From assembly GCF_042726155.1 (NCBI RefSeq), contig NZ_JBHXHV010000001.1:1605374-1669373 (forward strand): a stretch of DNA of 64,000 nt, given 5' to 3'. The notes under the pieces were generated by a model. That model saw only the letters and a program-made list of their open reading frames with translations, did no database searches and was not told the DNA's origin. Source of the stretch: Leucobacter sp042726155 (GTDB taxonomy: Bacteria > Actinomycetota > Actinomycetes > Actinomycetales > Microbacteriaceae). Below are positions 60,256 to 64,000 of this stretch, piece after piece; positions within the stretch are counted from its first letter, which is position 1; every line of letters starts with the position of its first letter. The position numbers and the translations under genes were made by a program.

Positions 60256-61241
60256 TCGGATACTACATCCATCATCACGGACGCGGTCACCTCTCCCGCG
60301 CCACCGCAATTGCTCGCGAGTTGGACGAGCCGGTCACGGGCCTGTCGTCACTCGAACGACCTGATGACTGGCCGGGCGAGTGGGTGACGCTGCCGCTCGA
60401 GGAGAACGTCGGCCCGCAGGATGCTGAGGCGAATGGGCGCCTGCACTGGGTGCCAATCGGTGACCGGGGTCTGCGGGGGCGCTCTGCAGCGGTCTCGAAG
60501 TGGATAGATGCGCACGATCCCGCCCTGATCGTCGTTGACGTGTCGGTCGAGATCGCCCTGTTGGCGCGGCTTCACGGCGTGCGGGTGGTGGTAATCGCAC
60601 TGCCGGGCGAACGTACCGACCCGGCACATGAACTCGGATTTGATATCGCGACGATGATTCTTGCGGCCTGGCCGCCCGCGGCGAAACGAATGGTCGCGGG
60701 AGTACCCGCCCCAACAAGAATCCTCGCGGTCGGCGCGATCGGCGGTCGAGTGAGTGATCCTGCGCAAGGCCCCGAGCGAGTCACATCTCAAAGTGTCGTG
60801 GTGCTCGGTGGCGCAGGCGGGGACGAGTTCACGCGTTCAGCGATTGCGGCCGCGGAAGCCGAAACGCCGGAATGGACCTGGGAACACTTCGGGGGAACTG
60901 GAACGTGGGTTCCCGATGTCAGCCGGCGGCTTCGTCAAGCGAGTGTGGTGGTCACTCACGCGGGCGAGGGTGCACTCGCCGATGTTTCAGCTGCGCGAGT
61001 GCCAGCGGTCGTGATCCCGCAGAAGCGGCCGTTCAACGAACAGTTCTCGACGGCGACGGAGCTGCTAGACGATAGCTGGCCCGCGGTGGTGCGAGCGGAG
61101 TGGCCTGATCGCGGGTGGCTCGAGCTATTGGAATCAGCCCGCGCACTCGATGGCGCGAAATGGCGGCACTGGAACGACGGATTGGGAGCGCGCAGAGCGG
61201 CGCAGGCGATCCTCGGACTCGTGGGCGAGAGGCGGGCATGA
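60252..61241 (+). CDS. GT-B fold glycosyltransferase (MurG/GT28-like)
   Basis: 329 residues from a GTG overlapping the previous stop. IGYYIHHHGRGHLSRATAIA at the start is the glycine- and His-rich first loop of UDP-sugar GT-B enzymes; the C-terminal part has VVVTHAGEGALADVSAARVP and IPQKRPFNEQFSTA, the UDP-binding motif. Third in the cluster. Confidence 0.85.
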   Translation: MIGYYIHHHGRGHLSRATAIARELDEPVTGLSSLERPDDWPGEWVTLPLEENVGPQDAEANGRLHWVPIGDRGLRGRSAAVSKWIDAHDPALIVVDVSVEIALLARLHGVRVVVIALPGERTDPAHELGFDIATMILAAWPPAAKRMVAGVPAPTRILAVGAIGGRVSDPAQGPERVTSQSVVVLGGAGGDEFTRSAIAAAEAETPEWTWEHFGGTGTWVPDVSRRLRQASVVVTHAGEGALADVSAARVPAVVIPQKRPFNEQFSTATELLDDSWPAVVRAEWPDRGWLELLESARALDGAKWRHWNDGLGARRAAQAILGLVGERRA

Positions 61242-62071
61242 TGCGCACCGCCATCATTACCATCGCGCATGGCCGACACGACCACTGGCGAAACCAGCGG
61301 CGCGGAGTCATTGCCCAAACGTCGCCGCCCGATCACCACGTGCTCGTCGCGATAGCGGATCCCGACCTGCCTCTGGACCGCAATGCTCCCACGCCAAAAG
61401 TACTGAGCCTGCCCGGTCACTCGTCCCGTCTGCCGCTGGCGCGTGCGCGCAATATGGGGGCAGAAGCGGCGATTGAGGCGGGAGCTGAACTGCTCATCTT
61501 TCTCGACGTCGACTGCATTCCGAGTCCACAACTCGTGGCCGGGTATCAGGCGGCCGCCTCGCTCCCGAGCTTTACCGATCAACTCTTGTGTGGTCCGGTG
61601 ACTTATCTCCCGAGACCGCCCGATGACGGCTATGACATCGAGAACTTGGCCGAACTGGACGACCCGCACCCGTCCCGTCCAGCTCCGTCGCCGGGTGAGC
61701 ACATGTCCGGCGGAAACCACGAGCTTTTCTGGTCGCTATCGTTCGCGCTGACGGCCGGCACGTGGCGGAGACTCGGAGGATTCTGTGAGCGCTATCGCGG
61801 CTACGGTGGCGAGGATACGGACTTTGGACAACTCGCTTTGAGCGCGGGTATCGACCTCGTCTGGGTTGGAGGCGCGCGCGCCTTTCATCAGTTCCACGAG
61901 GTCGAGGATCCGCCGGTGCGGCACGTCACAGACATCGTCAGAAACGGGCGCGTGTACGCCGAGCGTTGGGGTGTCTGGCCGATGCTGGGATGGCTCAACC
62001 AGTTCGAGGCGATGGGTCTTGTGGAACAGGACGATCAGTTGGGCTACCGAGTGAGCGGCTCGGCGCGCTGA
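61238..62071 (+). CDS. GT2-family glycosyltransferase
   Basis: 277 residues. A GT-A fold with DVDCIPSPQLV as the metal-binding DxD region, and GGEDTDFGQLAL as the catalytic acidic motif of galactosyl/GalNAc-transferase-like enzymes. It completes the four-gene overlapping unit and likely adds the last sugar of a surface glycan or glycolipid. Confidence 0.86.
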   Translation: MMRTAIITIAHGRHDHWRNQRRGVIAQTSPPDHHVLVAIADPDLPLDRNAPTPKVLSLPGHSSRLPLARARNMGAEAAIEAGAELLIFLDVDCIPSPQLVAGYQAAASLPSFTDQLLCGPVTYLPRPPDDGYDIENLAELDDPHPSRPAPSPGEHMSGGNHELFWSLSFALTAGTWRRLGGFCERYRGYGGEDTDFGQLALSAGIDLVWVGGARAFHQFHEVEDPPVRHVTDIVRNGRVYAERWGVWPMLGWLNQFEAMGLVEQDDQLGYRVSGSAR

Positions 62072-62145
62072 GAGTGTGGCGCGCTGACGGTTCGGCGCGA
62101 GCTGTGGGATCGACTGTCTGGGTGTGGAGCAGCTATTCTCAGCCC

Positions 62146-62652
62146 ATGAGTGCTTCTGAATCTGGTCTCGCACGTCGTCCGCTCACCGTGACGAGACTCG
62201 GTGTCGACGATGCCGGAGAGGTGCTGACACTGCAACGTGCAGCCTATGTTACTGAGGCGGCGGCACACCGGGATTTCGACCTCCCGCCTCTCACGCAGAG
62301 ACTCGAAGAACTGTGTGCTGAGCTGAAGCATCCGGATGTTGTGGCGCTGGGAATTCGGGTCGACGGGCGACTGCTCGGGGCCGTGCGTTTACGGCGCGTC
62401 GATGCTGGCGAGGCGGTTGAGCTCGGGCGGTTGACGGTGGTCCCGGACTGTCAAGGAATGCGGATCGGCACCCAGCTCTTGCGCAGCGCGGAGGCCGAGT
62501 TCGATGGCGCGAGTGAGATGCGGTTGTTTACCGGGGAGCGCAGCCTCGCGAATATTCGTCTCTACGAGCGGAACGGGTATGTCGAAACTGAACGCACGCC
62601 GGCCGGCGACTATCACCTCGTTCATCTCGTGAAGGTGCTCAATCGGGGCTGA
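62146..62652 (+). CDS. GNAT family N-acetyltransferase
   Basis: 168 residues from the ATG at 62146. The acetyl-CoA binding block is VVPDCQGMRIGTQLLRSAEA, followed by a typical NIRLYERNGYVETERT end. Substrate unknown. It is separated by 74 bases from the glycosyltransferases and may be a separate unit. Confidence 0.86.
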   Translation: MSASESGLARRPLTVTRLGVDDAGEVLTLQRAAYVTEAAAHRDFDLPPLTQRLEELCAELKHPDVVALGIRVDGRLLGAVRLRRVDAGEAVELGRLTVVPDCQGMRIGTQLLRSAEAEFDGASEMRLFTGERSLANIRLYERNGYVETERTPAGDYHLVHLVKVLNRG

Positions 62653-62701
62653 CCGGGCTGGACGGAGCCCCGTGTGTGCGGAACGGTAGCTGCGAGTCTC
62701 G

Positions 62702-62735
62702 AGATTAGTTTGTGCACTAACTAATCTGCTATGGT
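62702..62735 (+). promoter_or_regulatory. Palindromic operator and -10 of small zinc protein gene
   Basis: AGATTAGTT and AACTAATCT form 9-bp arms around TGTGCACT (62702-62727). TATGGT at 62730-62735 is a -10 whose end lies six bases before the GTG at 62742, so a leaderless message is likely and the palindrome covers the upstream promoter. The shape resembles MarR or TetR family operators. Confidence 0.6.
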
Positions 62736-62741
62736 GGGGGT

Positions 62742-63008
62742 GTGCGCGAACGTAAAAGAAGACTCTGGCATGCAACTCCCTGGGACGGCCAACCTGGATT
62801 CTGGGCTGCCTGGCGACGATTCTTTTATCAGTTCGAGGGCACCTCGCAGCTCGGAGATCCAAACGAGCCCGCATACGTCATGCCGGCCAATCCAACATGC
62901 CCGATTTGCGGGTCAGCGATGACCGACCACCAGATTGATCGGGGTGGCCCCGGTAAACCGACCTACATGAAGTGCCCAGCTCAGCCCGCCGTGGCGCAGG
63001 CGAGCTAG
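62742..63008 (+). CDS. Small putative zinc-binding protein
   Basis: 88 residues. The middle contains WHATPWDGQPGFWAAWRRFF and a CPICGSAMTDHQ cysteine pair with another Cys near the end, fitting a zinc ribbon. Related small proteins are seen across Microbacteriaceae. Convergent with, and overlapping by four bases, the chorismate mutase gene. Function unknown. Confidence 0.72.
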   Translation: MRERKRRLWHATPWDGQPGFWAAWRRFFYQFEGTSQLGDPNEPAYVMPANPTCPICGSAMTDHQIDRGGPGKPTYMKCPAQPAVAQAS

Positions 63009-63322
63009 CCGCGCTCAGGCACGCTCGCTGAGTCCGCGCGAGACTCCGCTGAAGTGTTGAGTTCTAGCTCGATGAAGGCCTCAATCATCGCGCGATACGT
63101 GTGCTCGACCACTTCTGGGGATGCACCCGCCACCGTCGCGAGAGTGCGCACCTTCTCGATGACCTGCTCGACCCGGGCAGGCGCTCGGACGGCGGCATCG
63201 TCAGACTTCAGCGATCCTGCGCGAATCACCCACTGCTCTCGCTTGGCGATCAGCTCAACGAGGCGGCGGTCGATGGCGTCGATGTTGTCGCGGACGACGG
63301 AGAGAGCTGCGGGGTCGGGCAT
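63005..63322 (-). CDS. Chorismate mutase (AroQ type)
   Basis: 105 residues, helical. The N-terminal VRDNIDAIDRRLVELIAKRE and middle PARVEQVIEKVRTLA, then VEHTYRAMIEAFIELEL, are the AroQ catalytic helices holding Arg, Lys and Glu residues. It converts chorismate to prephenate for Phe/Tyr synthesis. It has no signal peptide, so it is the cytoplasmic form. Confidence 0.9.
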   Translation of the reverse strand: MPDPAALSVVRDNIDAIDRRLVELIAKREQWVIRAGSLKSDDAAVRAPARVEQVIEKVRTLATVAGASPEVVEHTYRAMIEAFIELELNTSAESRADSASVPERG

Positions 63323-63343
63323 CGTGCCAGCGTACCGGCTGCG

Positions 63344-63862
63344 TTATGCGCGCATCATTCGAATGGTCCCCACGATGAGTGACACGATCAGCGCGACGAG
63401 GCCCGCGACCACGAAGGGGAGCAGCGGAATGCCGCCGATGATGGCGAGCGCCAGCCCGAGCAGTAAGACCGCGACGATCGCCGTCTTCCAGACGAGCATC
63501 TGCTCGCCCGCGCGGTACAGGTGCTGCGCATTCTCACGCGTGATGGAGACCGGATACGTGAACAGCCGCGGATAATGCGATGCCCACGAAAGCGCCGCCT
63601 CAATCGCTACGAGCACACCCACAACGACAAGCAGGATCGACCGCTCGCCAAATCCGTCGGCGTTGCCCTCATTCGTGAAGTGAGTCGGAATGGCCTCCGG
63701 GAGAAACGGATAGGCGAGCAGACAGGCGGCTGCGGTCACAGCGGTCAGGATCAGCGCACCTCGGCGCACCCACACCGTCGCGCGTCCGGTCAGGTACGCG
63801 CGCGGCGGCCGCGTGATGAGCGCGGCGGTTGGCTGCTCGCGCGTGCCATCGTCGAGGTCCAT
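63344..63862 (-). CDS. DUF1648 membrane protein
   Basis: 172 residues. The DUF1648 signature is LPEAIPTHFTNEGNADGFGE (about residues 54-73). Four transmembrane segments (about 35-52, 75-93, 121-138 and 143-165) place the domain outside or at the membrane face. Function unknown; related to SdpI-type immunity proteins. Confidence 0.82.
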   Translation of the reverse strand: MDLDDGTREQPTAALITRPPRAYLTGRATVWVRRGALILTAVTAAACLLAYPFLPEAIPTHFTNEGNADGFGERSILLVVVGVLVAIEAALSWASHYPRLFTYPVSITRENAQHLYRAGEQMLVWKTAIVAVLLLGLALAIIGGIPLLPFVVAGLVALIVSLIVGTIRMMRA

Positions 63863-63879
63863 CTGGTCAGGGTACTCCG

Positions 63880-63960
63880 GGCGCCCGGGCGCCGGCCCCG
63901 GGCGCCGGCCCCGGGCGGCGGCGCCCCGGGCTTGGCGCCCACTGCCCGGCGCCCGCTGGG
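63880..63960. other. GC-rich palindromic low-complexity stretch
   Basis: Repeated GGCGCCGGCCCCGGGC-like units with several 6-8 base palindromes just upstream of the DUF1648 start. No gene is seen. It may be a sequencing or assembly trouble spot, a promoter-region palindrome, or simply extreme local GC. Confidence 0.6.
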
Positions 63961-64000
63961 GGGGACAAGAAACACGCCGAAAAACGGCGGGTAGAGCGGG

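Overview
The window is from a high-GC actinobacterium, most likely a member of the Microbacteriaceae. The evidence is an actinobacteria-specific DUF3515 lipoprotein, a YceD/rpmF/rnc/mutM block, a leaderless leucine leader peptide, and the gene order leuCD-murA-plsC-gpsA-ddl-DUF3515-thiL. This rests on protein families and gene order; no search was run.

Left part (1-30351): a siphovirus-type prophage whose right boundary is inferred at the 3' end of a tRNA-Leu(UAG) gene (30352-30433). Its late genes all run leftward: terminase, portal, MuF-like protein, scaffold, decoration and capsid proteins, connectors, major tail protein, frameshifted tail chaperones, tape measure, minor tail proteins, M23 endolysin and small membrane proteins. 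They end in two cargo-like genes, a membrane acyltransferase and a TIR-domain protein cut by the window edge. No integrase, repressor or replication gene is visible, so these are probably left of position 1. Right of the terminase is a noncoding stretch with a G-quadruplex-like tract and a long GT/GC tract, followed by a pair of identical palindromes overlapping a possible promoter. Then comes a rightward array of small genes (24.2-27.7 kb), and finally leftward small genes (HNH endonuclease, zinc-ribbon and helix-turn-helix proteins, DUF2510 membrane protein).

The most unusual content lies in this small-gene region. Five short RNA-like elements sit between the small genes. Each can fold into an acceptor stem, a D-like arm and a T arm stacked to 12 base pairs, but none has a usable anticodon arm. 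Four of the five keep the canonical TTCGANY T loop. The four rightward ones are each followed within a few bases by a further hairpin. They may be tRNA mimics or tRNA-derived mRNA processing signals. The same interval is also strongly enriched, by eye, in the word TTGCA on one strand.

Right part (30352-64000): chromosome. It contains a UPF0114 membrane protein, a TerC-family transporter behind a probable yybP-ykoY manganese riboswitch, and leuCD behind a leader peptide and attenuator. Cell-envelope genes (murA, plsC, gpsA, ddl), thiL, and a PucR-regulated GABA degradation operon (gabT-gabD) follow. Next are rsmD and recG, a repeat-rich spacer, an ABC-2 transporter with a two-component system and a siderophore-interacting protein, then coaD-yceD-rpmF-rnc-mutM. 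The end carries a four-gene overlapping glycosyltransferase operon, a GNAT acetyltransferase, a small zinc-binding protein behind a palindromic operator, chorismate mutase and a DUF1648 membrane protein.
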